Source: an alpha proteobacterium BAL199
GTDB lineage: Bacteria > Pseudomonadota > Alphaproteobacteria > Thalassobaculales > Thalassobaculaceae
Assembly (NCBI GenBank): GCA_000171835.1
Contig: ABHC01000001.1
Location: 496,001-560,000 of the forward strand
Direction: 5' to 3'
Length of the DNA: 64,000 bases
The notes beneath the pieces were generated by a model. That model saw only the letters and a list, made by a program, of their open reading frames with translations. It made no database searches and had not been told where the DNA came from. Position 1 is the stretch's first letter; every line of letters starts with the position of its first letter. The translations under genes were made by a program, and so were the position numbers. Below, in pieces: positions 35,886 through 47,110 of the stretch.

Positions 35886-36470
35886 TCAGAACCTGAGTGC
35901 GAAGGCGACCGAGGCCAGAAGCAGGATCGCGAAGGCCAGGTTGATCGCCCGGTTCATCCGGGGGTCATGGAAGAACCGGGTGAGGGAGGCGCCGGCGATC
36001 AACCACGCCAGATTGCCCGGGATGATGATCGCGACCAGCACGACGATCTTGGCGGCGATATCCACCCCGGGGTGGGAGGGAAGCAGCACGAAGCTTGAGA
36101 ACAGCGCCGCCATGGCGGCATAGGCTTTGGGGTTCGCCAGCGACAGGAACAGCCCGCCGACGAACGACGGCTGGCGGCGCTGGGCGGTGGTGTCGGACAG
36201 CGGTGGTGCGCTGGCGATCCGATAGGCGAGGTAGAGGAAGTATCCGGCGGCCAGGACCGTGACGGCAGGCTTGACCCCCGGCAGCGCCAGCACGATGCCC
36301 ATGACCCCGCTGGCGGTGATCGCCATCACGCAGACCATGCCCACGACGATGCCTGCCATGCAGCCGAGGCCGCGGCGGGTGCCGAACGCGGCGCCGATCG
36401 CCGCAAGGCTGAGCACCGCCGGGCCAGGGCTGCCGGTCAACGCCAGTCCGGCCAGAGCGAAGCCAAACAT
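35886..36470 (-). CDS. LysE/RhtB-family exporter
   Basis: A 194-residue inner-membrane protein with about six hydrophobic segments. The N-terminal signature TGSPGPAVLSLAAIGAAFG is the LysE-family motif (G-P-x-P...), and SLANPKAYAAMAALF is the conserved central motif. Members export amino acids or related metabolites; the substrate is unknown. The ATG at 36470 follows GGAAGAG. It is divergent from an AraC-type regulator, a pairing that suggests local control. Confidence 0.88.
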   Translation of the reverse strand: MFGFALAGLALTGSPGPAVLSLAAIGAAFGTRRGLGCMAGIVVGMVCVMAITASGVMGIVLALPGVKPAVTVLAAGYFLYLAYRIASAPPLSDTTAQRRQPSFVGGLFLSLANPKAYAAMAALFSSFVLLPSHPGVDIAAKIVVLVAIIIPGNLAWLIAGASLTRFFHDPRMNRAINLAFAILLLASVAFALRF

Positions 36471-36530
36471 CTCTTCCAAGTGACGTATCCTACCTGTCGA
36501 GCCGCCGCCGCTGTTCTGGTACAGAAGCGC

Positions 36531-37418
36531 ATGGCGTCTGGTGTGGATCAGGGCAGGGTTCCCGGTCTTGAACGATCGTGCGGTACCGTGGCCGGCGACT
36601 GGATCAAGGCCGCGCCGCCGTCGCCCGGCATCGAGCGGATCGAGGCCTTCTTCACTGGGCATGGGTTCGACCCGCACCGTCACGACACCTACGCGATCGG
36701 TTATACGGTTGGGGGCGTACAGTCCTTCCGATACCGCGGGGCGTCGGAGCACAGCGTTCCCGGCAAGGTGTTCGTGCTGCACCCGGACGAACTGCACGAC
36801 GGCCACGCCGGAACGGACATCGGCTTCCGCTACCGCATCCTGTACGTCGATCCCGGACTTATTCTCGATGCCTTGGACGGGGCCGGAAGGCCGCTGCCGT
36901 TCGTGCGAGAGACGGTGTCGGACAACGCGGCATTGCTGGCGGCCCTGGTGCCGGCGCTGGGCGACCTCGACCGACCGCTGGAGGAGTTGCAGCGCGATCA
37001 GATCGCCGTCGGTCTCGCCGATGCGTTGGCAGCGGCCGACCCGTCGATCGCCGTCCGTCGGCTGTCGACGCGCCATTGGCGGGCGGTGGACGAGGCGCGG
37101 GCGCTGCTGGATGCCGGCGTCGAGACCGGTGTGGCGTCGACCGAGTTGGAGGTTGCGACCGGCCTGACCCGCTACGCGCTTGCCCGGCACTTCCGGGCCT
37201 GCCTGGGGACCAGCCCGTATCGCTATCTGGTGATGCGGCGTCTCGACTACGCGCGCTCCCTGATCCGTCGAGGCACGCCGCTGGCCGAGGCCGCAGCCGC
37301 CAGCGGCTTCGCCGATCAGGCCCACATGACCCGGCACTTCAAGAAGACCTTCGGGATCGCCCCGGGCCGCTGGGCTGCGATCACTGGACCGGCGGGAACG
37401 CGGCGGCTGGACAAATGA
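36531..37418 (+). CDS. AraC-family transcriptional regulator
   Basis: A 295-residue regulator. The N-terminal cupin-like ligand domain (residues about 20-140) includes HRHDTYAIGYT and VFVLHPDELHDGHAG. The C-terminal double helix-turn-helix (about 195-285) ends FADQAHMTRHFKKTFGIAPGRW, the standard AraC signature. It is divergent from the LysE-type exporter with 60 bases between starts; a short dyad, TTCTG-N3-CAGAA at 36514-36526, lies just before its ATG. It probably senses an amino acid or similar effector and switches the exporter on. Confidence 0.9.
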   Translation: MASGVDQGRVPGLERSCGTVAGDWIKAAPPSPGIERIEAFFTGHGFDPHRHDTYAIGYTVGGVQSFRYRGASEHSVPGKVFVLHPDELHDGHAGTDIGFRYRILYVDPGLILDALDGAGRPLPFVRETVSDNAALLAALVPALGDLDRPLEELQRDQIAVGLADALAAADPSIAVRRLSTRHWRAVDEARALLDAGVETGVASTELEVATGLTRYALARHFRACLGTSPYRYLVMRRLDYARSLIRRGTPLAEAAAASGFADQAHMTRHFKKTFGIAPGRWAAITGPAGTRRLDK

Positions 37419-37442
37419 GTCGGCCGCCGCCGCGTCTTGCCC

Positions 37443-38558
37443 TCAGGTGATGTGCGCCCCCTTGGTCTCCACATAGACCGCGTACAGGCTCTGGCTTGCC
37501 GTCATGAACAGGCGGTTGCGCTTGGTGCCACCGAAACAGACGTTGGAACAGATCTCCGGCAGGCGGATCTGCCCGATGCGGGTGCCGTCGGGGGCGAAGA
37601 TGTGCACGCCGTCATAACCGTCGCCGACCCAGCCGGCCGACGACCACACGTTGCCGTCCTCGTCGCAGCGGATGCCGTCGGCAAAGCCGGTCTTGCCCTC
37701 CCAGGTCATGCTGGCGAACGTCCGCGGATTGGCCAGCGTGCCTTTCTCGGCATCCACGTCGAACGCCCAGATCTGGCTGGCGGCGTCGGGGTAGTGCGAC
37801 ACGCCGGTGTCGGCGACGTAGAGGATCTTGTAGTCCGGGCTGAAGCACAGGCCGTTCGGCTTGAACGGCTGGTCGGCGACCTTGGTTACTTTGCCGGTGT
37901 TGCCGTCGATCCGGTACACCGCCTCCTTCATGAACGGTTGGACCGAGCCGGTGCCGGCGCGGAAACCCTCGTAGTTCATCAACTGGCCGTAGCCGGGGTC
38001 GGTGAACCAGATCGAGCCGTCATTGGGATGCACCACGGCGTCGTTCGGGGCGTTGAAGCCTTGGCCTTCCGCGTTCTTATCGGCCAGTACGGTAACGGTG
38101 CCGTCGTACTCGTAGCGCACCACCCGGCGGTTCAGGTGTTCGCAGGCGATCTGCCGGCCTCGGAAATCGAAGGTGTTGCCGTTGCTGTTGCCGGAGGGCG
38201 AACGGAATCCCCGACTGACGTGACCGTCTTCCTCGATCCACCGTAACTGTTCATTGTTCGGAATGTCGCTCCACAGCAGGTACCGGCCGACGCCGTTCCA
38301 GGCAGGTCCCTCGGCCCACAGCGTGCCGGTGTGCAGGCGCTGGATCGGGGTGTTGCCGAGTTTGGACTTGAAGCGCTTGTCGAGCGCGATGATGTCCGGG
38401 TCGGGGTAGCGCACCGGCTCGGCGCCAGGGCCGAAGTTGCGGGCAAAGGCCGCCGGGGCCATGGCGGTGGTGGCAGCCAGCGTGGTCGCCGCGGCCAGGA
38501 AGGCCCGGCGGTCGAAGCTGGGGGGCTGTTCGTTGTCGGATCGATCGATGCGAAGCAT
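37443..38558 (-). CDS. Tat-exported SMP-30/gluconolactonase-like protein
   Basis: A 371-residue protein with a twin-arginine signal (FDRRAFLAAATTLAATTAMA near residues 15-38), so it should fold in the cytoplasm and be exported. The mature part is a six-bladed propeller of the SMP-30/gluconolactonase/LRE family: metal-ligand positions include AEGPAW, APNDAVV, KPNGLCF and FADGIRCDEDGN. It likely hydrolyses a sugar lactone or related lactone in the periplasm. The ATG at 38558 is preceded by GGGAGGAT. It converges on the AraC gene with a 24-base gap. Confidence 0.88.
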   Translation of the reverse strand: MLRIDRSDNEQPPSFDRRAFLAAATTLAATTAMAPAAFARNFGPGAEPVRYPDPDIIALDKRFKSKLGNTPIQRLHTGTLWAEGPAWNGVGRYLLWSDIPNNEQLRWIEEDGHVSRGFRSPSGNSNGNTFDFRGRQIACEHLNRRVVRYEYDGTVTVLADKNAEGQGFNAPNDAVVHPNDGSIWFTDPGYGQLMNYEGFRAGTGSVQPFMKEAVYRIDGNTGKVTKVADQPFKPNGLCFSPDYKILYVADTGVSHYPDAASQIWAFDVDAEKGTLANPRTFASMTWEGKTGFADGIRCDEDGNVWSSAGWVGDGYDGVHIFAPDGTRIGQIRLPEICSNVCFGGTKRNRLFMTASQSLYAVYVETKGAHIT

Positions 38559-38774
38559 GGCTATCCTCCCTCGGACAGGGTGGTGGCCGTCGGACAAGGT
38601 CGCGCGTTGACCGGTCTGTGCCCCGATCGGCAGACGTTGTCCCGCGCGATGTGACCACCCGTATGTTGGTGTCCTGCACGCACCGCGCCGGCGGATCGGA
38701 TACTCGGGTCGAACACCCGCGTGTCGTGTGATGATATGTTAGATATGCGATCGATGCTTTACAAGCGACGGTCG

Positions 38775-39695
38775 TCAGCCAGAGTCGTGGCTGGCCGGTT
38801 CCAGACCGACCTCCTCGAACACGAAGGCGCGGAACGCCGCCACGACCGGGTCGTCGCGACGGGCCTCGGGATAGCATAGCCAGTAGCTGGCTGAGGCGCC
38901 GATGGGCCGGTCGCTCAGGATCCGTAAGACGCCCTGGGCAATCAGCCCCTCGGCAAGTGCCACCCGCCCCAGAACGACCCCTTGGGCCGCCATGGCCACG
39001 TCGATCAGAACCCCCGCCTCGTGGAACACCGCACCGCTCGATACGTCGGCACCGATCAGGCCGGCGTCGGCGAACCATTGGCGCCAGAGGTCGCGGCTTT
39101 CCTCATGCTGCAATGGCAGCGACGCGATGATCGAGGCCGGCAGGGGCAGTTGCGTTGTGGCCAGACCGTGACGTTCCAGCAGCACGGGTGACGCCAGCGG
39201 CTTGGCGTAGCCGGGCATCAGCCGGTGCGCCGTGAGTCCGGGCCAGGGACCCGAGCCGTAGCGGATCGCGACGTCGACGCCTTCGCGCGCCAGATCGATC
39301 AGCCGGGTGGAGTGCTCCAGCCGCACGTCGATCTCCGGATGGCGGGCGCTGAACGCGGCGAGCCGGGGCACGATCCAGCGGTGGGCGACCGAGGGGGCCG
39401 ACGAGATGGTCAGGATCCGCCGGTCGGTCTGCGCGCGCAGTTCCGACGCCCGCGCCGCGATCCGGTCGAAGGCGTCGGTGACCACCGGCAGCAGGCCGAT
39501 GCCGGCCTCGTTCGGGATGATCCGCCGATGCTCGCGGCGGAACAGCGGCCGCCCGATCCACTCCTCAAGGGTCCGCAACTGGTGACTGACGGCGGCATGC
39601 GTTACCGACAGTTCCTCGGCCGCCTTGGTGACGCTGCCCAGCCGGGCGGTCGCCTCGAAGGCACGCAGGGCGGTCAACGGCGGCAGGGTGCGCAT
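38775..39695 (-). CDS. LysR-family regulator, GcvA-like
   Basis: A 306-residue regulator. The N-terminal helix-turn-helix begins LPPLTALRAFEATARLGSVTKAAEELSVTHAAVSHQLRTLE, the opening typical of the GcvA branch; the substrate-binding domain fills the rest with ISSAPSVAHRWIVPRL and VDVAIRYGSG. A perfect inverted repeat lies ten bases before its ATG, between it and the divergent 74-residue protein. The effector is unknown. Confidence 0.92.
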   Translation of the reverse strand: MRTLPPLTALRAFEATARLGSVTKAAEELSVTHAAVSHQLRTLEEWIGRPLFRREHRRIIPNEAGIGLLPVVTDAFDRIAARASELRAQTDRRILTISSAPSVAHRWIVPRLAAFSARHPEIDVRLEHSTRLIDLAREGVDVAIRYGSGPWPGLTAHRLMPGYAKPLASPVLLERHGLATTQLPLPASIIASLPLQHEESRDLWRQWFADAGLIGADVSSGAVFHEAGVLIDVAMAAQGVVLGRVALAEGLIAQGVLRILSDRPIGASASYWLCYPEARRDDPVVAAFRAFVFEEVGLEPASHDSG

Positions 39696-39704
39696 ATCTG
39701 TAAA

Positions 39705-39726
39705 TTCACCTAACAGATTAGGTGAA
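39705..39726. promoter_or_regulatory. Perfect LysR-type dyad upstream of the GcvA-like gene
   Basis: TTCACCTAA and TTAGGTGAA are perfect 9-base arms around CAGA, containing the T-N11-A core of LysR sites. The dyad sits in the 119-base gap between the divergent lysR gene and the small gene at 39815, so both may be regulated from it. Confidence 0.7.
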
Positions 39727-39814
39727 AACGTATCGTTTGAGCCAGGCCCTGTACAGCGCGATCTATAGACGGACAGGCAGAACCAAACCTGCCTAATTTG
39801 TAAGGAGATCTGTC

Positions 39815-40039
39815 ATGTTGAGCGACGCGCTGTTTCGCCTTGTGAATGTCGCCGGTGGGCTCGGATTGGACGATTCGCTGTGGCGCCGCCAGGTTCTCGG
39901 GCCCGCGCCGTCGAACGCACGTGCCTCGGCGCGCCGGCGGATCGCCGAGGCCGCCAGCCGCTGGGGCGAGGAAACGTTGAGCCGGATCGAGGATCTTCCG
40001 TGCACCGCCGCGCGTCAGCGCGCCATCAGCGGCTTATGA
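39815..40039 (+). CDS. Small protein of unknown function facing the LysR regulator
   Basis: A 74-residue basic protein without signal peptide or membrane segment, with tryptophans in LWRRQ and SRWGEE. It is not a family I recognise. TAAGGAG stands eight bases before its ATG, one of the clearest ribosome binding sites here, and a LysR-type dyad lies upstream, so it is very likely translated and probably a target of the divergent regulator. It converges on mutT after 29 bases. Confidence 0.6.
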   Translation: MLSDALFRLVNVAGGLGLDDSLWRRQVLGPAPSNARASARRRIAEAASRWGEETLSRIEDLPCTAARQRAISGL

Positions 40040-40068
40040 CCGTGTTCCGAGGCGTGTGTTCCGGACGC

Positions 40069-40536
40069 TCAGCCCAGAATATCGCGGATCATCGCGATCA
40101 GCGGCGCATCGGCCGGCGGCATCGGATAGTCGCCGAGTCGCACCGGCCGGACCCACTTGATCGCCTGGCCCTCGCGTGGGGTGACCGTGCCGACCCAGCG
40201 CCGGCAGGCGTACAGCGGCATCAGCAGATGGAACGTCTCGTAGCGGTGCGAGGCGAAGGTCAGCGGCGCCAAGCAGGACTCCGCCGTGTCGATGCCGAGT
40301 TCTTCCTTCAACTCACGGATCAACGCGGCTTCCGGGGTTTCGTCCGGGTCGACCTTGCCGCCCGGAAACTCCCATAGCCCGGCCATCGACTTGCCCTCGG
40401 GGCGCTGGGCGATCAGCACCCGGCCGTCAACATCGACCAGGGCGACGGCAACCACCAGCAACGTCGGCAGGGCCTGCAGATCGCCGGATGGGCCGGCAGC
40501 CATGCAGCCGTCGAGGTCGCTCATGCCTGCCGCCAT
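40069..40536 (-). CDS. mutT: 8-oxo-dGTP diphosphatase, NUDIX family
   Basis: A 155-residue NUDIX hydrolase. The NUDIX box is complete (GGKVDPDETPEAALIRELKEELG near residues 58-80), preceded by LIAQRPEGKSMAGLWEFPGG, wording typical of MutT, which removes 8-oxo-dGTP from the nucleotide pool. Two starts are possible, the ATG at 40536 and one at 40524; neither has a strong ribosome binding site. It follows argJ on the same strand by 7 bases, an order common in alphaproteobacteria. Confidence 0.9.
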   Translation of the reverse strand: MAAGMSDLDGCMAAGPSGDLQALPTLLVVAVALVDVDGRVLIAQRPEGKSMAGLWEFPGGKVDPDETPEAALIRELKEELGIDTAESCLAPLTFASHRYETFHLLMPLYACRRWVGTVTPREGQAIKWVRPVRLGDYPMPPADAPLIAMIRDILG

Positions 40537-40543
40537 TGGCTGG

Positions 40544-41779
40544 TCAGCTGCGGTAGTCGGCGTTGATGTCGATGTAGCCGTGGGTCAGGTCGCAGGTCCA
40601 CACCGTCGACCGGCCGGAGCCGATGCCGACATCGACGGCGATCTTGATCTCCTGGCCCTTCATGTGGGCGGCCACCGGTGCCTCGTCGAAACCCTCGACC
40701 CGGGCGCCGTCACGCGCCACCGCCACGCCGCCGATGTCGATGGCGAGCCGGTCGCGGTCGGCTTTCTGGCCGGACTTGCCGACCGCCATGACGATCCGGC
40801 CCCAGTTGGCGTCCTGGCCGGCGATCGCGGTCTTGACCAGCGGCGAGTCGGCGATGGCGAGCGCGATCCGCCGGGCGGCCCGCTCCGATGCGGCGCCGGT
40901 CACCGTGATCTCGATCAGCTTCTGCGCGCCTTCGCCGTCGCGCACGACCTGCAGGGCCAGATCCTTCAGCAGGTCTTCCAGCTTGGCCCGGAAATCGCGG
41001 AGCGCCGGTTCGCCCGGCCCCTCGATTGCCGCGTGCGAGACCTGGCCGGTCGCGAACAGCATGAGGGTGTCGCTGGTCGAGGTGTCGCTGTCGACCGTGA
41101 TGGCGTTGAAGGTGCGAGCCACCGTTCGGGTCAGCAGCGCCTGCAGGACATCGGCCGGGATCTTCGCGTCCGTCACCACGAACGACAGCATGGTTGCCAT
41201 GTCCGGGGCGATCATGCCGGAGCCCTTGGCGATGCCGTTGATGCGTACCGGAACGCCGCGGATGTTGGCGGTGCGGGTCGCGGCCTTTGGAAACGTGTCG
41301 GTGGTCATGATGGCGCGGGCGGCGTCAGCCCACGCGTTGCCGGACAGTCCGGCCTGGGCGGCGGGCAGGGCGGCGACGATCCGCTCGTAGGGCAGCGGTT
41401 CGCCGATCACCCCGGTCGACGCCAGCATGATCTCCGCCGGTGCACAGCCCAACTGCCCCGCGGCGGCCGCTGCAGTCTCGGTGCAGGCGGTATGACCCTT
41501 TGCGCCGGTGAACACGTTGGCGTTGCCGGCGTTAACCACCAGTCCACGCGCCCGTCCAGCCGGTAGGTGCTGGCGGCACCAGTCGATCGGCGCCCCCGGC
41601 ATCTGGTTGCGGGTCAGGACCCCAGCAACCGTGGTGCCGGCGGCGAATTCCGCCAGAAGCACGTCGCGTCGACCTTTGTAGCGGACCCCGGCTTCGACCG
41701 CGGCAAAGCGGCAACCGGCGATCGCCGGCAACTCAGGTTGGTGAGCGGGCGCAAGGGGCGAGACAGGAAGCGGGGCCAC
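40544..41779 (-). CDS. argJ: Bifunctional ornithine acetyltransferase/N-acetylglutamate synthase
   Basis: A 411-residue enzyme of arginine biosynthesis that moves the acetyl group from N-acetylornithine to glutamate, and in the bifunctional form also makes N-acetylglutamate from acetyl-CoA. It is made as a precursor that cuts itself before the threonine of the conserved MATML (Thr196) to give alpha and beta chains. The GTG start is preceded by AAAGG. The parvulin gene lies 62 bases upstream and mutT immediately downstream, all on one strand. Whether it accepts acetyl-CoA cannot be told from sequence alone. Confidence 0.95.
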   Translation of the reverse strand: MAPLPVSPLAPAHQPELPAIAGCRFAAVEAGVRYKGRRDVLLAEFAAGTTVAGVLTRNQMPGAPIDWCRQHLPAGRARGLVVNAGNANVFTGAKGHTACTETAAAAAGQLGCAPAEIMLASTGVIGEPLPYERIVAALPAAQAGLSGNAWADAARAIMTTDTFPKAATRTANIRGVPVRINGIAKGSGMIAPDMATMLSFVVTDAKIPADVLQALLTRTVARTFNAITVDSDTSTSDTLMLFATGQVSHAAIEGPGEPALRDFRAKLEDLLKDLALQVVRDGEGAQKLIEITVTGAASERAARRIALAIADSPLVKTAIAGQDANWGRIVMAVGKSGQKADRDRLAIDIGGVAVARDGARVEGFDEAPVAAHMKGQEIKIAVDVGIGSGRSTVWTCDLTHGYIDINADYRS

Positions 41780-41841
41780 GGACTGGACCTTTCGCGGTCG
41801 GAATGGACACGACGGCCCGGCTGCAACAGCCGGGCCGATGG

Positions 41842-42723
41842 TTACTGCGGTGCGGGGATCGGCGTCCCGTCGGGACCGAAGCGCTCGATCTTTACCCCGG
41901 CGCGCAAGGTATCCAGCTTGGCGGTAATCAGCTCGCGGCTCAACTCAGAAGCGAGCTGGTCGCGGACCTGCTCGAATGCCGGCGCCTCGGTCGTCCGCTT
42001 TTCCACCAGCTTGATGACGTGCCAGCCGAACTGGCTCTTCACCGGCTCCTTGGAATAGGTACCCGGTGTAAGGGCGAACGCTGCCTGGGAGAACTCCGGA
42101 ACCATCTGCTCGGCGCTGAACCAACCGAGGTCGCCGCCTTCGGCGCCTGCCGGGTCGGTGGAGCGCTCCTTCGCCAGAGCGGCAAAGTCGCCACCTTTGT
42201 CGAGATCGGCGATCACCGCCTTGGCCTGGTCCTCGGTGTCCAACAGGATGTGGCTGGCGTGCGCCTCCTCGCGGCCGCTCTGTTCGGCGGCGAAAGTCTT
42301 GTAACGCTCGCGCAGGGCGTCTTCGGTCACCTGGGCGGCGATCGTCTCGGTCAGATAGACCTGGGAGAGCACCTGGTCCTCGGCCCGCCGGATGCGGCGT
42401 GCAACGTCCTCGCGCTTGGCCAGATCGGCGGCCCGCGCGGTGTTGGCGATCAGCCGACCATCAATGGCGCGTTCCAGCAGCGCCGGGTAGATCGTCTGCA
42501 ACGGCATCTGCCGGTACTGGGGCGGCAGGTCCTCGCGCATCGCGATCAGATCGGCCAGCGTGACCTCGCCGTCGCCGACTTTGGCGACCACCATCTTGGC
42601 GGGATCAAGGTCAGCGGCCTTCTCGGCGGCTGGTGCGGCGGTCTGGGCCAGCAGGGGACTCCCCGCGGCGGTGACCGCAAGCAAGGCGATGGCGGCGAGG
42701 GCCGCGGAGCGCAGAAACGGCAT
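41842..42723 (-). CDS. Exported parvulin-type peptidyl-prolyl isomerase (PrsA/SurA-like)
   Basis: A 293-residue protein with a signal peptide (LRSAALAAIALLAVTAAG, cleavage near LLAQ), an N-terminal SurA/PrsA-like helical chaperone region and one parvulin domain at about 145-245 (HASHILLDTEDQA, GGDLGWFSAEQMVPEF, SQFGWHVIKL). It probably assists folding of exported proteins in the periplasm. AAAGGA precedes the ATG. It lies upstream of argJ and back to back with the secA side, a common alphaproteobacterial order, but here a gene scar separates it from secA. Confidence 0.92.
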   Translation of the reverse strand: MPFLRSAALAAIALLAVTAAGSPLLAQTAAPAAEKAADLDPAKMVVAKVGDGEVTLADLIAMREDLPPQYRQMPLQTIYPALLERAIDGRLIANTARAADLAKREDVARRIRRAEDQVLSQVYLTETIAAQVTEDALRERYKTFAAEQSGREEAHASHILLDTEDQAKAVIADLDKGGDFAALAKERSTDPAGAEGGDLGWFSAEQMVPEFSQAAFALTPGTYSKEPVKSQFGWHVIKLVEKRTTEAPAFEQVRDQLASELSRELITAKLDTLRAGVKIERFGPDGTPIPAPQ

Positions 42724-43040
42724 CGGGTGTCCTTTCGCTGTCGTCGGTCCGGCGTCGATCCGGACAGGGGCGCCGCCGCCATGCACCGGCGGGTCGCAGG
42801 GGTACCAGATCACCGAATCCCGGACAAGCATGCCAGCGGCTCCCCCCAGCGGTTCCGCGGTGCTTCGGCCGGGCACGTCCAACTCACTCATGGCTGCATG
42901 CCCAGACGATGGTGTCCGCTGTCCAGTGGTGTGTATTTATGCGTGTGTGAATCAATATTAAGCAATTTTTAGGAATATAAAGTTAAGAAAATTAACGAAT
43001 GTCGAATCTGAGTTTGGAGAAATTACTTCTGGAAGTTGTA
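42724..43040. other. Intergenic region upstream of the parvulin and PAS genes
   Basis: No gene is supported in these 317 bases. The left two thirds are high GC; from about 42935 to 43020 the sequence is strongly AT-rich, suggesting a promoter for the PAS gene fragment that follows. No clear dyad was found. Confidence 0.55.
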
Positions 43041-43430
43041 ATGTTTGGATTCACCACCTCGACATCGAGCCACACTGTCGAAGCGAAACTCGACGCGATC
43101 GACCGGTCACAGGCGATCATTGAGTTTGAGCTCGACGGTACGATTCGAACGGCGAACCACAACTTCCTCTCAGTCTTGGGCTACTCCCTCGACGAAGTTC
43201 AAGGCAAGCATCACAGCCTGTTCGTCGAGCCGGCCTACCGGGACAGTGCCGACTACAAGGAGTTCTGGGCGCGGCTCGGCCGCGGCGAGTTCCAGGCGGC
43301 CGAGTATAAGCGGATCACCAAGGACGGACGAGCGGTCTGGATCCAGGCTTCCTACAATCCAATACTGGATCGCAACGGCAAGCCGACCGGGGTGATCAAG
43401 ATCGCCAGCGACGTGACCCAGCAGAAGCTG
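43041..43430 (+). pseudogene. PAS-domain sensor gene, truncated after one PAS domain
   Basis: From the ATG at 43041 the protein begins MFGF and then reads LDAIDRSQAIIEFELDGTI through YKRITKDGRAVWIQASYNPILD to IASDVTQQKL, one well-kept PAS domain of the type that opens PAS-PAS-chemoreceptor or PAS-kinase proteins. After the QQKL at about 43427 the similarity ends abruptly. The frame stays open to 44063, but the following 200 codons are the antisense of another gene. No output domain remains, so this is either a stable PAS-only product or a remnant. GGAAG precedes the ATG. Confidence 0.7.
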
Positions 43431-44099
43431 CACACCGGTCTCGCCGGTATCGACGAAGAAGCCGGGCGTTGGCTCGCGGACCGCACCCGAGGCGCGGATG
43501 TCAAACACCACGCCGGTTGCGCGAAAGTCGAAACTGTTGCGGAACTCCACGCCGCCGACGTTCAGCGCGAGCCGGCCGTCGTCGGCCTCCAGCGACAGCC
43601 GGACATCCTCGAACGACACGCCGATCGGCAGGCGGTCGTGGTTTTCGGCGTACGCGCGGTAGCGGGGCAGGGCGTCGCGCACCCATCCCAGGGCGGCCTG
43701 CTGGAAACTGCTGACCAGCCCGGTGGTCCGGCGCGGGTCGATGCCCAGCAGGGTTTCGGCCATCTGCCGGATCGCCTGCCCGGCGCGGCGCAGCACGCTG
43801 TCCAGGTCGCCGGTCAGAATCGCCGCCGAACGGCTGATCACCACCTCGGCATCCTTGCGCACGACGTTGGCGGCGCCGCCATAGGCCCGGGCGGCGCGCG
43901 CCGCCGGCGAACGGCGGTCGACGGTGAACGCCTCATCGGGGTACCGGTCGTCGTCGTCCGCCGGGTCGTCGGAAGGGTGGTCGGAATCCCGACGTTGCCC
44001 GCGTTCACTGCCGCGCAGGCGTATGGAAAGCCGCATAGGCTCTGCGGACCCAATGCCCACTGACGCCGTCAGTGGCGGTCCCACGATGCTGTCGACCAT
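43428..44099 (-). pseudogene. Unrecognised gene, apparently truncated at its 3' end
   Basis: On the reverse strand an ATG at 44099 opens a frame of about 224 residues with protein-like features: a polar acidic N-terminal region, helical segments (DSVLRRAGQAIRQMAETLLGI), and a beta-rich end (DVRLSLEADDGRLALNVGG, then SFDFRATGVVFDIRAS). No family is recognised. The frame has no stop at the point where it meets the PAS sequence and runs on through the antisense of the PAS domain to 43170. I therefore infer that its true end was lost when the two genes were joined. It starts 188 bases before secA, on the other strand. Confidence 0.5.
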
Positions 44100-44209
44100 G
44101 TCTCGTCTTTCGGCCTGACGGCCGCCTCTCCCGCTTCAGGATGCAGGCAGTGCCGCGAAAACGCAACAAATCGGCGGCTTCCCAGGCTTCCAAGCGACCA
44201 CCCGTCGCG

Positions 44210-44238
44210 TTGACAGCGCGCCGACGGCCCCCTAAATG
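44210..44238 (+). promoter_or_regulatory. Candidate housekeeping promoter of secA
   Basis: TTGACA at 44210-44215, a perfect -35 element, is followed after exactly 17 bases by TAAATG at 44233-44238, a weak -10 match, about 50 bases before the secA ATG. Confidence 0.4.
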
Positions 44239-44287
44239 TCGGTGTCTCGACGGCCCGCCGGCCGGCGCGCACAACTCGAGGACATCC

Positions 44288-47050
<2,763 letters not shown>

Positions 47051-47110
47051 TGCACTGACCGTTCGCGAAGGCCGTGACGGACCGGCGCATGGCGCGCGGA
47101 TGAGACGGCG

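Noticed and set aside
38731-38755. ATAT-flanked GTTAG element upstream of the SMP-30 gene as a GntR-type operator
   Set aside because: The arms are only four self-complementary bases, and no GntR regulator is nearby; too weak to call.
40286-41566. Plus-strand open frame of 426 codons
   Set aside because: It is antisense to mutT and argJ, both well supported.
43431-44063. C-terminal 200 codons of the plus-strand PAS frame
   Set aside because: They are the antisense of the minus-strand gene and have no PAS, kinase or chemoreceptor feature; kept as part of the junction finding, not as a domain.
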